A stretch of DNA of 54,877 nt from CAYVQF01 sp964454015 (GCA_964454015.1 CAYVQF010000037.1:1-54877), one strand, 5' to 3'. Shown: positions 43,553-53,383, counted from the first letter of the stretch. A program made the numbers and translations. The notes: generated by a model not told the origin, from the sequence alone.

Positions 43553-44812
43553 GTGAACGCTCCCAGTCCTAGCTCAGAAATCGAAGCCCTTCCACCTGAA
43601 AAACGCCTGGTCGATGGGCGCTACGAGCTGCTCTCAGTGATAGGTGAGGGTGGCTTTGGCATCGTCTACAAGGCGCGGCAGGTTTCGACGGGGCAGGTGG
43701 TGGCCGTCAAGGTGCTGCATGCCGACCTGGTCGATGGGGCCGACAGCAGCAATGAGTATGTCGCGCGCTTCGAGCGCGAGATGAAGGTCATTGGCCAGCT
43801 CAAGCACCCCAACTTGGTGCGTCTCCTCGATCAGGGACGGCACGATGGCGAGCTCTACATGGTGCTGGAGTTCATCGACGGGGAGTCACTGGCAGAAGTG
43901 CTGCGCCAGGAAGGTCCGTTGGGCCTGCACGAGACGTTGCACCTCATGAGTCAAGTCCTCGATGCGCTCTATGCGGCGCACACCCGGGGCATCGTCCATC
44001 GGGATCTCAAGCCGCAGAACATCATGCTGACGGCCACGGGCTATAGACGCAACGCCATGGTGCTGGATTTCGGGATCGCAGGCGTACTCGAGGCGCAGCG
44101 CGGCATGGATTACAAGTCTCTGACCAAGGCTTCAGAGATCCGCGGGACCCCGTCCTACATGGCGCCAGAGCAGGTTCAGGTCAAGACCCTCACCCCCCAG
44201 AGCGACCTCTATGCCTGGGGCTTGGTCTTCTTGGAGTGCCTCACGGGTCGCCCCATCGTGACGGGCTCCAACCCCTTCGAGGTGGCCATCGCCCAAGTGA
44301 CTGACGAGAAGGTGCCCATTCCAGAAGGTCTGCTCAGCGACGATCTGTTGGGGATCATCGGCCGCGCCTGTGCCAAGCCGCTGGACCAGCGCTATGTGAG
44401 CGCTGGGGCGGTTTTTGCCGACTTGGATCGCTCCCGGGTGATGGCCCTGGCTTCATTGAGCATCGACTACGACGAGCGCGAAGAGGCGCCGCGGGTGGCC
44501 AAAGCTACGGCGGATCTCGACCCAGAGGACTTGGCCGAGGCCAAGACCCAGCTCTTTGATGAGTCCATTGGTCTCGGCACTGGCAAGGCGCGCAACGCCG
44601 TGGCGCACGCCGAGACGGCGGTGCTTCCCGAGGACGAGGTGCAGAACGCTGCCGGGCGTCACGTGGTCAAGGCTTCGGCCATGCCCACGCCCGTGCCGCC
44701 CATGCCGCAGATGGCGGTCAAACAGAGCTCGAGCAACGCCTGGCTAGTCGCTTTCCTCATCGCCTTGGTGATCATCAACGTCTTGGCCTGGCTCTTCCTC
44801 TTCCCCAACTAG
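43553..44812 (+). CDS. Tail-anchored Ser/Thr protein kinase
   Basis: This 419-aa protein has a Hanks-type kinase at about residues 22-300: IGEGGFGIVYKA, VVAVKVLHADL, GIVHRDLKPQNIML, VLDFGIAGVL, GTPSYMAPEQ. A regulatory linker with several TQLF/TAVL-like segments follows, then a single C-terminal transmembrane helix (AWLVAFLIALVIINVLAWLF) and only three residues after it. It is therefore a tail-anchored cytoplasmic kinase without an outer sensor. The start is GTG at 43553, AGGG 9 nt upstream. Its last 69 bp overlap the convergent nuclease gene. Confidence 0.92.
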   Translation: MNAPSPSSEIEALPPEKRLVDGRYELLSVIGEGGFGIVYKARQVSTGQVVAVKVLHADLVDGADSSNEYVARFEREMKVIGQLKHPNLVRLLDQGRHDGELYMVLEFIDGESLAEVLRQEGPLGLHETLHLMSQVLDALYAAHTRGIVHRDLKPQNIMLTATGYRRNAMVLDFGIAGVLEAQRGMDYKSLTKASEIRGTPSYMAPEQVQVKTLTPQSDLYAWGLVFLECLTGRPIVTGSNPFEVAIAQVTDEKVPIPEGLLSDDLLGIIGRACAKPLDQRYVSAGAVFADLDRSRVMALASLSIDYDEREEAPRVAKATADLDPEDLAEAKTQLFDESIGLGTGKARNAVAHAETAVLPEDEVQNAAGRHVVKASAMPTPVPPMPQMAVKQSSSNAWLVAFLIALVIINVLAWLFLFPN

Positions 44813-45304
44813 CGGCGCTGGGTCAGGTGGCAGGGGGCAACCTGAAGGGCGCGCCGGGGGCGCGGGGAAGTGATAGCGTCCAGCGTGCCCATGGCTGAGG
44901 AGCAGGGCGCTCATGTTGTGACCCTCACAGAGGATGTAGGCCAGACGGCGGCCATAGGGATCGCGCTGGTGTCCGATGACCTGGATGGTCGACCCAGGGG
45001 GGCAGTGGGCTGCCGCGAAGTGGCTCGCGGCTTGACCGCAGTCCAAGACCTGCCACATGAAGAGCTGCCACCACACGGCCTGGTCGCGGGCGCGGCTGCG
45101 GGAGTTGACATCAAAGCCCGACTCGGCCGCGTCGATGCCCAACAGACGCACCACGTCCTTCATCCCCAGGCCGCACACCACCAGGGCCGTGTCAGCGTCT
45201 TCCCAGGCCTCGAGCACACAGGCCTCTGGCGGGCTCATGAGGGCCAGGCGCTCCGTATCTGTTTCTACGTCCGCCGCGAGCGGTGTGGCCTGGCCACAGA
45301 GCAC
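44744..45304 (-). CDS. Thermonuclease (SNase) homologue, start uncertain
   Basis: The region encodes a staphylococcal-nuclease-like OB-fold. VVRLLGIDAAES holds the Arg and Glu of the active site, DPYGRRLAYIL the second Arg, and LLLSHGHAGRYHF the usual end. A signal-like hydrophobic stretch (LSLAGLTWTLWVLCG) lies just before the fold, but no ATG, GTG or TTG in this frame lies near the good ribosome site (GAGAGGGG at about 45352). The GTG at 45304 shortens the signal; the next upstream GTG (45436) overlaps the lipoprotein gene by 89 bp. The C-terminal 23 codons overlap the convergent kinase gene. It is presumably exported and coupled to the upstream lipoprotein. Confidence 0.65.
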   Translation of the reverse strand: MLCGQATPLAADVETDTERLALMSPPEACVLEAWEDADTALVVCGLGMKDVVRLLGIDAAESGFDVNSRSRARDQAVWWQLFMWQVLDCGQAASHFAAAHCPPGSTIQVIGHQRDPYGRRLAYILCEGHNMSALLLSHGHAGRYHFPAPPARPSGCPLPPDPAPLVGEEEEPGQDVDDHQGDEESD

Positions 45305-45347
45305 CCACAGCGTCCAGGTTAGGCCCGCGAGGGAGAGCCAGCCCCTC

Positions 45348-46193
45348 TCAGGGACGGCAGACCTGGGTGCCGGCGCCCGCGCCTGCGCATTCTGCGTCGT
45401 CGTTGCAGCCTTGGTAGCGACAGATTCCCGCTTCACACAGGTAGTTGTCGCTACGGCGAGCGGGCGTGCCAAAGTCACAGTCCGCGGCGGACAGGCAGGT
45501 GCTGTGGCAGACCTTGTAGCCCAAGGCCGGCGCGAGGGCGCACTGGGTCGCGTCCGTGCCGAGGGCCTCGCGGCACTCGGCGTCGTCTTGGCAGCCTTGG
45601 TAGACACAGCGTTGGTCGTGGCAGAGGTAGTTGTCTTCGTCATGGGTCGTCGCCGCGCCGTCCTCAACACAATCGCTGACCTGGTCGCAGCTCCGCACGC
45701 AGACACCTGTTCCATTCGCGCCGGCACCGAGGTGACAGACGAAGTCTGGCGTGGCATAGAGCGCCGCGCATTGGCTATCGCTGGTGCAGCCCAGGTAAAG
45801 GCAGGTGCCCGCTTCACAAGCGTAGTTGTCGACGCTGGTGATGGGCCCTGCCGCCCATCCTACACAATCGCTGGCCGACTCGCACTGCTGTCGGCAGTGC
45901 AGCACCGTGGGCGCGCTTGGCTCTTCCTCGGTGGTTGGGCTGCCCCATGACTTGGTCTGGCGCGAGGGCGCTGGGCCATCACTCGGGATCTCGCCTGTTT
46001 CGGACAGGGGGAGCTGGGGCAGCGGGGGCTGTTCGGTGGCGTTCACTTCGCCGCGCTCGCTGGCGGACCAGCGTCCGCTCTCACTCAGGACCGTCGTGGG
46101 GCTCTCTTCGCTCAATTCATCGAAGGCGCAGCCGCTGTAACAGAGGAGGGTGGATACAACGACAACCCAAGGCAGCACACGGTAAGTCATCAT
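45348..46193 (-). CDS. Cys-rich lipoprotein
   Basis: This 281-aa protein has a signal peptide with lipobox YSGC and a Ser/Glu/Pro linker to about residue 95. Several Cys motifs follow in the pattern DNYxCxxGxCxYxGCxxDxxC (DNYACEAGTCLYLGCTSDSQC in part; DNYLCHDQRCVYQGC; DNYLCEAGICRYQGC), repeated three times and ending VCRP. It is probably disulfide-stabilised on the cell surface; no family name is known to me. ATG 46193 has GAGGA 6 nt upstream. It is followed closely by the nuclease gene. Confidence 0.75.
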   Translation of the reverse strand: MMTYRVLPWVVVVSTLLCYSGCAFDELSEESPTTVLSESGRWSASERGEVNATEQPPLPQLPLSETGEIPSDGPAPSRQTKSWGSPTTEEEPSAPTVLHCRQQCESASDCVGWAAGPITSVDNYACEAGTCLYLGCTSDSQCAALYATPDFVCHLGAGANGTGVCVRSCDQVSDCVEDGAATTHDEDNYLCHDQRCVYQGCQDDAECREALGTDATQCALAPALGYKVCHSTCLSAADCDFGTPARRSDNYLCEAGICRYQGCNDDAECAGAGAGTQVCRP

Positions 46194-46329
46194 GTTGGGT
46201 CCTCAAGCCGTGAGGTTTTGGGGGGCGACCTGCCGTGGTGCCCCGAATCCTGACGCCGAGCTATAGGACCGCTGGGGGGAGGTGGCAAATTTTCCACCTC
46301 CGCCGCGTGCGGATGGGCGGGAGCGTGGC

Positions 46330-49300
46330 TCAGGGGGGGTGCAGGCGGGTGGCCAGCGGCGCTGCGCGTTGCTCTTGGCCCAGGGTCCGCCATTGGGCCA
46401 AAGCCAGGGCGAAAGCCTGCGCCGCTCGGGTGTGGTCGCCTTGGGTGTCCCAGGCCTCACCTGCGAACTCCAGCAGGGTCGCCAGGTCGACGTCGACCGT
46501 GCCGCTGCGCTCGAGGAGAATCGTCGTGGTGGCCAGGTGTTCGTCGAAGCGTTGCGCGTTGCCTTGGCCGGCGAAGGCGGCGGCCAGGGCGGACTCGACG
46601 AAGACCTGCAAGAGGAAACGCTCGGTGAACTCGAAGTACTCGCGGAGGCGTTCCAGATCGGCCTGGGCCAGGGCGAAGCGTTGGCGCTGGATGAGGATGA
46701 GGGCGAGGTTGATGCGGGTGAGCCACACGGCGTCGCTGCCGATGGCTTCCCACAGCAGTCCGGCCTCGCGGTAGCGGGCCTCGGCGGCTTCGAGGCTGCC
46801 CTCGAGGCGATCGATCTCTGCCAAGAGATTCAGGGCTTCTGCCACGTTGTGCCGTGCACCGAGGTGGTGGAAGAAGTCGAGTGCCGCTGCGGCGTGCGCC
46901 CGCGCTTGGCCGAGCTCACCGCTGGAGAGCAGGGCGCTGGCCCAGACCAGGCGCAAGGCCATGGCTTCTTGGGGCAGCCCATGTTCCAGCGCTTCGTTTT
47001 GCGCCTCAGCCAGTTTGCGGCAGGCCTCCTCGACGTGGCCTTGGCGGTTGTCGATGGTGGCCAGATTCTTGAGGGCCGACAGGGCTGAGGGCACCTCCCC
47101 GGCATGGCGGGCGGCGGCCAGCGCCTCTTGCAGCATGCCCCGCGCCCGCTCCAGTTCGCCTTCCTCGCGATAGCATTGGGCGAGGGTCTTCAGGGCACGA
47201 AAGCGGGCTTGGGACCAGCCGTCGCTTGGTAGGTTGGCGATGAGCTCAGTGGCGATGGTCCGCGCTTCGAGGTAATCGCCCTGGGCCAGGTGCAGGGAGC
47301 AACGCCAAGAGCGCAGGGCGACGTCATCGTGTTGATGGGCTTGGCTCGGCAGGTGGCTGAGGCTGTGGGCGAGGTGATCCAACAAGACGGCGGCGCGGCT
47401 GTAGTTGCCGATATCGTAGTTGTGGGTGACCGCGGCAAAGAGCGGCGCGACGGTCTCGGCGTGGGCTTGGGCGGCGAGCCAGTGGAGGGCGCAGCGCTCA
47501 GCGTTGCTCTCAGTGAGGCCGTAGAGTTGGGCGAGGCCGGCGGCGCAGGCCCGGTGATGCCTCGCCAGGCGTCCGGCGTCGCGGGCGTGCTCCAGGATAC
47601 TCTCACGCGCCAGGCCGTGGACGAAGCACCAACCGTGCGACAGGCGCCGGGCGATGCCCTGGCGCAGGAGCGCGTCTAAGAGGGTCTCGTCGTGTCGGTT
47701 GGTCAAGGTGCGCGGCGCGGGCCAGCCAGCTTGCTGGCACAGGGCCTCCCACTCGGCGCCATCGACTTGAAGCCCAAGGGCCGCGGCGAGCTCGAGGGGC
47801 GGCAAGAGCGCCTCGAGCCCATTGGGGAAAGCCGAGAGGGTGTCGTGGACGCGCTCCCACCAGATGGCGCGGATGTCATCGGGCAAGACGAAGGCCGTGG
47901 GTGAGTCGAGGACGTAGCCTGCCCCCTGAGCGCGGAGCACCCCCCGATGGATGAGGGTGGCCAGGATCTGGATGGTGTGCAGTGGCAGGCCTTGGGCGCG
48001 GCTTTGGACCGTGGCGCCGAGGCTCGCTTCTAGCGGCAAGGTGCGGGCGATGAGCTCGGCTTCCTCGGCCGGGGCGAGGCGCGCCAGAACCAGCTCTGTG
48101 ACCCGCGCGTGCATGCGTAGGTTCTCAACCAGGGCCGCTTCGATGGAGCCCTCGGCCATGGCTTGGTCGCGCAGGGTGGCAAGGATCAACACAGGCATGC
48201 TGCTTGCCAGGGGGCTGTCCATCAGGGTGCGGACGAAGGTCAAGGCGTCGCTCCCCCAGTGTACGTCGTCCAGCCAAAAAACGGTCGCACGCTGCTGGCT
48301 CGTCCGGTGGAGAAAGCGCACCACCGCTTGGTGTCGCTCCCGATCGCTGGAGAAGCGCACCGTGGGCGTCGGCGTTGCGGTGGCCGCGGCTGGTCCTGGG
48401 GGCGGGGCGATGGCTGCGGTCAGGGCCGCGGCGTCGCCATCGATGGTGTCGGGGTCTCCGCCGACGCTGCGTAGGTGCTCTTGGGCGCGTTTGAAGATGG
48501 CTTCCCGGGGCAGCATGGCGGCGCCAAAGGCGTTGGCGACGGCCCAGGCCAGGCCGTCGCTGAGGCCGGGGATGGGGCTATGGGTGGCGCGCAAGGCTTG
48601 GGCCAAGCCCAACTCACCGGCGCGCTGGGATAGCCACTCGGCCAGACGGCTCTTGCCGCAGCCGGCCTCCCCGGAGAGCAGCACGACGCCGACGCGCTTC
48701 TGGGCGATCACTTGGCCCAGGGCCTCCCACAGGGCCGCCCGCTCGGTCTGGCGCGCCACGAAGGGCACGGGTCGCAAACCAAAGAGCCCCAGCCCGAGGG
48801 GGTGCCGGGTGGCTCCGGCCAAGAGTGGCGGGTCCTGCCACGCCGCCGGGGGGAAATCGCGGGTCATCACGGCGGTGGCCACCAAGGTCGCCGCCTCGAC
48901 GGGTGGCGCCAACGGCAGGCTCTCGCTCGGCACAGGGTTCTCGATGAGCGTCGCCGTGCTCATCTCTCCCATGTCCAGCGAGGGCACCCGCTCCGGCAGG
49001 GTGCGACGCCCCTCCAGGACCGTCGCCTGCGCTCGCCCGAGTTGGCCTGCGGCCACCGTCGGCTGGGTGTGCACGCCGCTCGGGCTGCGCACGCTGGGCA
49101 CTGCGGCCGCCATCACCCCGTCACCCCCGTCGGGCAGCGCCATCAGCGCTTGGGCCGCGTCGGCCGCGCACATGAAGCGCGCCGTTGGGCGCTTCTGCAG
49201 CAGGCGCTGCACCCAGTCATTGAGACCGATGGGCACAGGAAAGCGCGGCAAAAAATGCGGTGGTTGCTCGTAGAGATGCGCCGCCGCGAGGGACTGCAGG

Positions 49301-50013
49301 CTCGTCGAGACGAAGGGCGGCTTGCCGCTGACCAACTCGAAGGTGACGCAGCCCAAGGCGTAGAGGTCGGTCCACGGGCCGTAGTCGCGCCAACGTCCCT
49401 GGAGCTGCTCCGGTGGCATGTAGGCCGGCGTGCCGGCGCGCACAGCGAAGACCTCCAACATGGCGCCGTCGATCTCGGGCCGCATGGCATGGGCGATGCC
49501 GAAATCGGTCACTTTGACCCGGAAGCCCTCGGGCGTCGACAGCCGCAGCAGATTCTCCGGCTTGAGATCCCGGTGCACCAGCAAGCGGGCGTGGGCGTGG
49601 GCCAGCGCGTCCAGAATGGCCAACAAGATCCGGCGCAACACCGGCCAGGTCATCTGCCCCCGCAGCTCGGCCAGCGAGCCCCCATCGGCCAGCTCCATGG
49701 CCAACCACGGGCACCCGGCCACCAGTCTCCCCGCGGAGGCTTGCGCCGCCTCCTCCGAGACCACGCCAAAGTCAAAAACCGTCAGCACCCCCGGGTGGTC
49801 GAGGGCCGCCACGGCCTGAACCTCGCGGGCAAAGGTCTGCCGGTACTCCGTCTCATGGGCGTGGGCCGCGGTGATCACTTTGACCGCCGCTCTCACTCCC
49901 TGCTGCAGATGCACCGCACGCCACACCTCACCCATGCCACCCACGCCGAGGGGGGCGAGGATGCGAAAATCGCCAAGCTGTACCGGGGATCCTGAGGCCA
50001 TGTGGTCTGCCAT
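46330..50013 (-). CDS. Ser/Thr kinase fused to a STAND/AAA-type ATPase and TPR repeats
   Basis: This 1227-aa protein has a kinase domain at about residues 12-290 (LGVGGMGEVWRAV, RAAVKVITA, LLVHRDLKPENLLRL, VTDFGIAHAM, GTPAYMPPEQ with Pro replacing the usual Ala of APE). A NACHT/AAA-like ATPase follows, with P-loop LLSGEAGCGKSRLAEW near residue 445 and Walker B VFWLDDVHWGSD near 577. From about residue 830 to the end are helical TPR-like repeats. This kinase-ATPase-TPR arrangement is common in Myxococcota signalling proteins. Start: ATG 50013 (or 50001); no strong ribosome site. Confidence 0.88.
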   Translation of the reverse strand: MADHMASGSPVQLGDFRILAPLGVGGMGEVWRAVHLQQGVRAAVKVITAAHAHETEYRQTFAREVQAVAALDHPGVLTVFDFGVVSEEAAQASAGRLVAGCPWLAMELADGGSLAELRGQMTWPVLRRILLAILDALAHAHARLLVHRDLKPENLLRLSTPEGFRVKVTDFGIAHAMRPEIDGAMLEVFAVRAGTPAYMPPEQLQGRWRDYGPWTDLYALGCVTFELVSGKPPFVSTSLQSLAAAHLYEQPPHFLPRFPVPIGLNDWVQRLLQKRPTARFMCAADAAQALMALPDGGDGVMAAAVPSVRSPSGVHTQPTVAAGQLGRAQATVLEGRRTLPERVPSLDMGEMSTATLIENPVPSESLPLAPPVEAATLVATAVMTRDFPPAAWQDPPLLAGATRHPLGLGLFGLRPVPFVARQTERAALWEALGQVIAQKRVGVVLLSGEAGCGKSRLAEWLSQRAGELGLAQALRATHSPIPGLSDGLAWAVANAFGAAMLPREAIFKRAQEHLRSVGGDPDTIDGDAAALTAAIAPPPGPAAATATPTPTVRFSSDRERHQAVVRFLHRTSQQRATVFWLDDVHWGSDALTFVRTLMDSPLASSMPVLILATLRDQAMAEGSIEAALVENLRMHARVTELVLARLAPAEEAELIARTLPLEASLGATVQSRAQGLPLHTIQILATLIHRGVLRAQGAGYVLDSPTAFVLPDDIRAIWWERVHDTLSAFPNGLEALLPPLELAAALGLQVDGAEWEALCQQAGWPAPRTLTNRHDETLLDALLRQGIARRLSHGWCFVHGLARESILEHARDAGRLARHHRACAAGLAQLYGLTESNAERCALHWLAAQAHAETVAPLFAAVTHNYDIGNYSRAAVLLDHLAHSLSHLPSQAHQHDDVALRSWRCSLHLAQGDYLEARTIATELIANLPSDGWSQARFRALKTLAQCYREEGELERARGMLQEALAAARHAGEVPSALSALKNLATIDNRQGHVEEACRKLAEAQNEALEHGLPQEAMALRLVWASALLSSGELGQARAHAAAALDFFHHLGARHNVAEALNLLAEIDRLEGSLEAAEARYREAGLLWEAIGSDAVWLTRINLALILIQRQRFALAQADLERLREYFEFTERFLLQVFVESALAAAFAGQGNAQRFDEHLATTTILLERSGTVDVDLATLLEFAGEAWDTQGDHTRAAQAFALALAQWRTLGQEQRAAPLATRLHPP

Positions 50014-50169
50014 TGCCGCGCGAACGAACGCCCTGAAAGCCCAGGCTGCCTTGTAGTGTGCTTGCCCGCTGGACGCAAGTTCTGCCACTCACTCGAAGTC
50101 TGGCCCCACTTCGCCAATGCTGGGGTATCCACGTCCGCAGAGGCGTGACGCGGCCGCCCAAGCCGTCGC

Positions 50170-51699
50170 TCAGTCGCGGCTCGTCTCTGGGGCCGGACAA
50201 TCCCAACGCTGGCGCAGGATACGCTCCCATGGTGGGTAGGCGTCGTTCGAAAAGCGCTTCTCCAAAAGGGCACAACGCTCGGCAACAGCTAAGGCTTCGT
50301 TGGCTGCCAAGGCCGCGAGGGTGGCGCACAGCGCGGCAACGCTTGCCTGGGTAGGCACGTGGTAGAGGCCGTCACACGCGCGCCCATGGGAGAAGTAATA
50401 GGACTGGCACTGCTCCTGGGCGTCGGTCAGGGGCGCCTGGGCTACGGCGCTTCCCAAGACGAGCCAGCGCTGGCGGCAGTCAAAAAACGAGGCCAGTCTG
50501 CGGCCGCCGAGCGTGGCCAGTGTCTGGTCCAGGACGATGATGTCGCCGCCTTCCAGGGCCGCCTCACCGCGCAGCAGTAGCGTCTCCACCTGGGGCCGCA
50601 GGACGATGTTGCGGACCGCCAGGCTTAGCGGCGCCAGCAACACAACGAGCAGACCCAGCGTGTAGAGAGGCCGCAACCAGCGCCGGGGCCGCTCGCCCCA
50701 GCGCTGTAGCTCCCCTGCCAGCCACGCGTCGTGGCGAGGATCGGCAGGCCCAGGCAGGCCGCCCAGATTGCCCAAGCTCAACCCTTTGTCCCAGCGCGGC
50801 CGCAAGAGAAAGGTGGCGCCCTGCCGCGGCCGCACCACCAAGATCGGGTCGGGGGAATCGGCGACCAAGAGCTGCACATCCATGTGCGCAGCCAAGACCT
50901 GGCGGGGTGGGCCAGCAGCGAGGCTGGCGATCTCAGACCAGCGCCAACGCCGCCGCCGCAAGGGGCCACAGAGGTGAAGCCCGCTGGCGTCGATCCAAGC
51001 GCGCCGCCCCCACAGGGCCCACCGCCACAGGGGTAAAACGACGAGGGGCCACAGCATCACCAGCAGGGCGTAGCCCAGCACCTCCAGGGGGCGGTGATGG
51101 ATGGGAACGAGCAGCAGGAGCGGGACCAGGAGGGGAGCGCTGATGAAGGTGACGAGAGCCGTCACCAACCACCGCAACGCCAGGGGGGCCGCGTCGCGCA
51201 GGCAAGGTAGGGCCAGGTCGTCCGAGAGATGAGGCGGCGTCGCCGTGGCTTCCTCGCTCCATGGGGCGACGCGGGCCTCCAGGGAGGTCAGGGCGCCAAG
51301 GATCTCCAGGAGCACGGACGCAGGGAGCATGGGGGCGGCGCGTTCCAGCCAAGGCAAGCCCTCGACTTGCTCCGGCGTCGCGACGCACTGGATGCTTAGC
51401 GACCGCTGGGCCTGAACCACCTCGAGGATGAGGGTGGGGGCGGGCTGTTGTGTCAGGCCCAGGTGACGCGACCAGAAGCTGGGCGGCGGGCGATGGCGCC
51501 CGCGGGAGAGCTTGAGGGTGATCAGATCGCCTTCATCGAGGGTGAGCTGCTCGCCCTGGTGGCGGAGGGTGAGCTGCGCGCCGTCCCAGCGCACCTCGAC
51601 GGAGGTGTTCGCCCAGGTGAAGGAGGCCGGCGCGGCGGCGGCTTGGCCGGCCAAGATGGTGCGCAGCGCTGGCGGGACGAGGGTGTGGACATTCTCCAT
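50170..51699 (-). CDS. Hypothetical membrane protein, paralogue of its neighbour
   Basis: This 509-aa protein has a soluble N-terminal beta-rich domain (SVEVRWDGAQLTLRHQGEQL), two or three hydrophobic helices at about 170-230, a PH-like middle region (WIDASGLHLCGPLRRRRWRWSEI type, quoted in part), a further helix at about 350, and a C-terminal Cys-containing helical domain. The family is not recognised. It shares layout and the sequence LTLD-G plus KLSR with the next gene upstream. GAGGAGAG precedes ATG 51699. The 9-bp gap to its paralogue indicates an operon. Confidence 0.65.
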   Translation of the reverse strand: MENVHTLVPPALRTILAGQAAAAPASFTWANTSVEVRWDGAQLTLRHQGEQLTLDEGDLITLKLSRGRHRPPPSFWSRHLGLTQQPAPTLILEVVQAQRSLSIQCVATPEQVEGLPWLERAAPMLPASVLLEILGALTSLEARVAPWSEEATATPPHLSDDLALPCLRDAAPLALRWLVTALVTFISAPLLVPLLLLVPIHHRPLEVLGYALLVMLWPLVVLPLWRWALWGRRAWIDASGLHLCGPLRRRRWRWSEIASLAAGPPRQVLAAHMDVQLLVADSPDPILVVRPRQGATFLLRPRWDKGLSLGNLGGLPGPADPRHDAWLAGELQRWGERPRRWLRPLYTLGLLVVLLAPLSLAVRNIVLRPQVETLLLRGEAALEGGDIIVLDQTLATLGGRRLASFFDCRQRWLVLGSAVAQAPLTDAQEQCQSYYFSHGRACDGLYHVPTQASVAALCATLAALAANEALAVAERCALLEKRFSNDAYPPWERILRQRWDCPAPETSRD

Positions 51700-51708
51700 G
51701 CTCTCTCC

Positions 51709-53283
51709 TCAAGAGTGGCCAGCGACACAGGCGTCGACGAGGTGGTAGAGAACCCTTTGCCAGAGATCGATTTGGATCATCCGCACCTTGCGCGCGGCGT
51801 CAGTACAGGCGCCAAGACGCAGGGCACGGCCAATGCTCACCAAGGGGTCACAGCCATAAGGACGCAGCGCGGCGGTGTCGATGGCGCAGCCAGGGCTATT
51901 GTGCTTCAGCCCCGCGCACACCCGCTGGGCGCGGTCGAAGTCACCTTCGGCGATGAGCAGCGCCACCAGGAGGGCGCGCCGATCCGTGCGCTGGCGGGGG
52001 CTGAGCACGCTGACGCGCCCCGGCGCCTCGTCATCGAGGGTGGCGGCGAGGGGCTCCCAGGCGGCGCGGGCGGCGCTGAGATCATGGGCGCGCAGCGCAC
52101 GCTCTACCGCTGCAAGCTTCTGTTGCCACGGGCGCGTTGCGGCATGGGCACCCCACAGCGCGCTACCGGCGCTGAGGCCCAAGGCAAGCAGCAGGGCAAA
52201 GGTGATGAACCCGACATACCAGCGCGGGCGACGTCCATGGCTTTGGAGGAGGGCCGCTAGCGCCTCGGCGCGCCCCTGCGGCTGGGCCGCGTGGGCCGAG
52301 TAGGTCACCGCGAGCCCCAGGAGGGCTTCGCCGTTGTCGCCAGCGGGGTGAATCGGCAGGCTGCGGGAGCCGCGCTCGAGGAGGAGGCAGGCCTGATCAG
52401 GGGTGCGTCGCCGCACCGTCTCGACCTCGTCGTGGACCGAGAAGGTGTAGCGCGCCTCAGAAGGAGGCGCCTCGGCCGCCCTCAGGCGATCGATGCGCGC
52501 CCACGGGATGGTGCGATGGCCCCAGGGAGTGAGGTAGCGAAAGCCCCTGGAAGAGAAGGCCGCCCAGCCTGCGAACAGGAGCCAGCGAAGAAAGGGCACA
52601 GTGGCGCCGATGCCAAGCATGGCCAAGGCCATCAGCCCGATGAGCGTTGTCGTGGAGAGACAAGCGAGCTCGAGCTGATCCGTGTCGATCCGGCCATGCA
52701 GGGCGAGGGCGCTCCACGTCAGGATGGGTACCAGGGACATGAAGACCGCCAGTCGCAGCCCCTGTTGGGTCTTGAGCCGGCACGGCAAGATGGGCTGAGG
52801 CCAGCGCGGCGGCGCATTGGGGGCTTCGAGGGCCCCGGGCTCCCACGACGCGAGCTGGGCTCCCAGGTGGCCCAGTGCTGCCAATGCGTGGCACAGCGTC
52901 TCGAGGGGGAGCACGGGTGCGTGTCGCGCGAGCCAGGGGAGCCCAGCGAGGGCTTCCGGCGCGGCGATGGCGCTCGCGGTGTGGCGGTCTTGGCCGCGCA
53001 CCACTTCGAGGTGCAGCAGGTGTTGGGCTGTCGGTGCGCGGCGCAGCCATTGTCGCCAGAAGGTCGGGGCCGGGTAGCTCACGGAGCGCGAGAGCTTGAC
53101 CACGATCGGCTCTTGCCCATCCAGGGTGAGCCGCTGGCGCCCCTGGCACAGGTGGAGGCGCTCCCCATCCCAGTGCAGCTCTGCAGTGGCGTCGGCGAAA
53201 GACAGCGGCGGCGGCGCCGACCTCTGCCCTGACGCGAAGGCTTCGAGGGCCACATTCGACCCGTTGGGGCGCTCACTCTCCAT
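51709..53283 (-). CDS. Hypothetical membrane protein, paralogue of its neighbour
   Basis: This 524-aa protein has the same arrangement as the downstream gene. It has an N-terminal domain (TAELHWDGERLHLCQGRQRL), a KLSRSVSYPAPTFWRQWL segment matching KLSRGRHRPPPSFWSRHL of the paralogue, and hydrophobic helices near 195-255. A PH-like section follows (RGFRYLTPWGHRTIPWARI), then a helix near 370 and a Cys-containing C-terminus. AGAGGTGA lies 6 nt before the ATG. The function is unknown; the position behind the large kinase-ATPase gene suggests possible signalling partners, which is inference only. Confidence 0.65.
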   Translation of the reverse strand: MESERPNGSNVALEAFASGQRSAPPPLSFADATAELHWDGERLHLCQGRQRLTLDGQEPIVVKLSRSVSYPAPTFWRQWLRRAPTAQHLLHLEVVRGQDRHTASAIAAPEALAGLPWLARHAPVLPLETLCHALAALGHLGAQLASWEPGALEAPNAPPRWPQPILPCRLKTQQGLRLAVFMSLVPILTWSALALHGRIDTDQLELACLSTTTLIGLMALAMLGIGATVPFLRWLLFAGWAAFSSRGFRYLTPWGHRTIPWARIDRLRAAEAPPSEARYTFSVHDEVETVRRRTPDQACLLLERGSRSLPIHPAGDNGEALLGLAVTYSAHAAQPQGRAEALAALLQSHGRRPRWYVGFITFALLLALGLSAGSALWGAHAATRPWQQKLAAVERALRAHDLSAARAAWEPLAATLDDEAPGRVSVLSPRQRTDRRALLVALLIAEGDFDRAQRVCAGLKHNSPGCAIDTAALRPYGCDPLVSIGRALRLGACTDAARKVRMIQIDLWQRVLYHLVDACVAGHS

Positions 53284-53383
53284 CGCTCACCTCTGCTTCA
53301 GCTATAGCCCCCAAGGTGGGGGGGCGGCAACGGTGTCCTGAATGGCGTCTTTGGTGGGGTGGGCCTCTTTGGTGTCGTCGCTC

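Noticed and set aside
44744..45817. A single 357-aa protein covering the nuclease and most of the lipoprotein region
   Set aside because: The first half of that frame is a low-complexity shadow (Ser/Thr/Ala/Arg) of the Cys-rich lipoprotein; only the last part has a recognisable fold.
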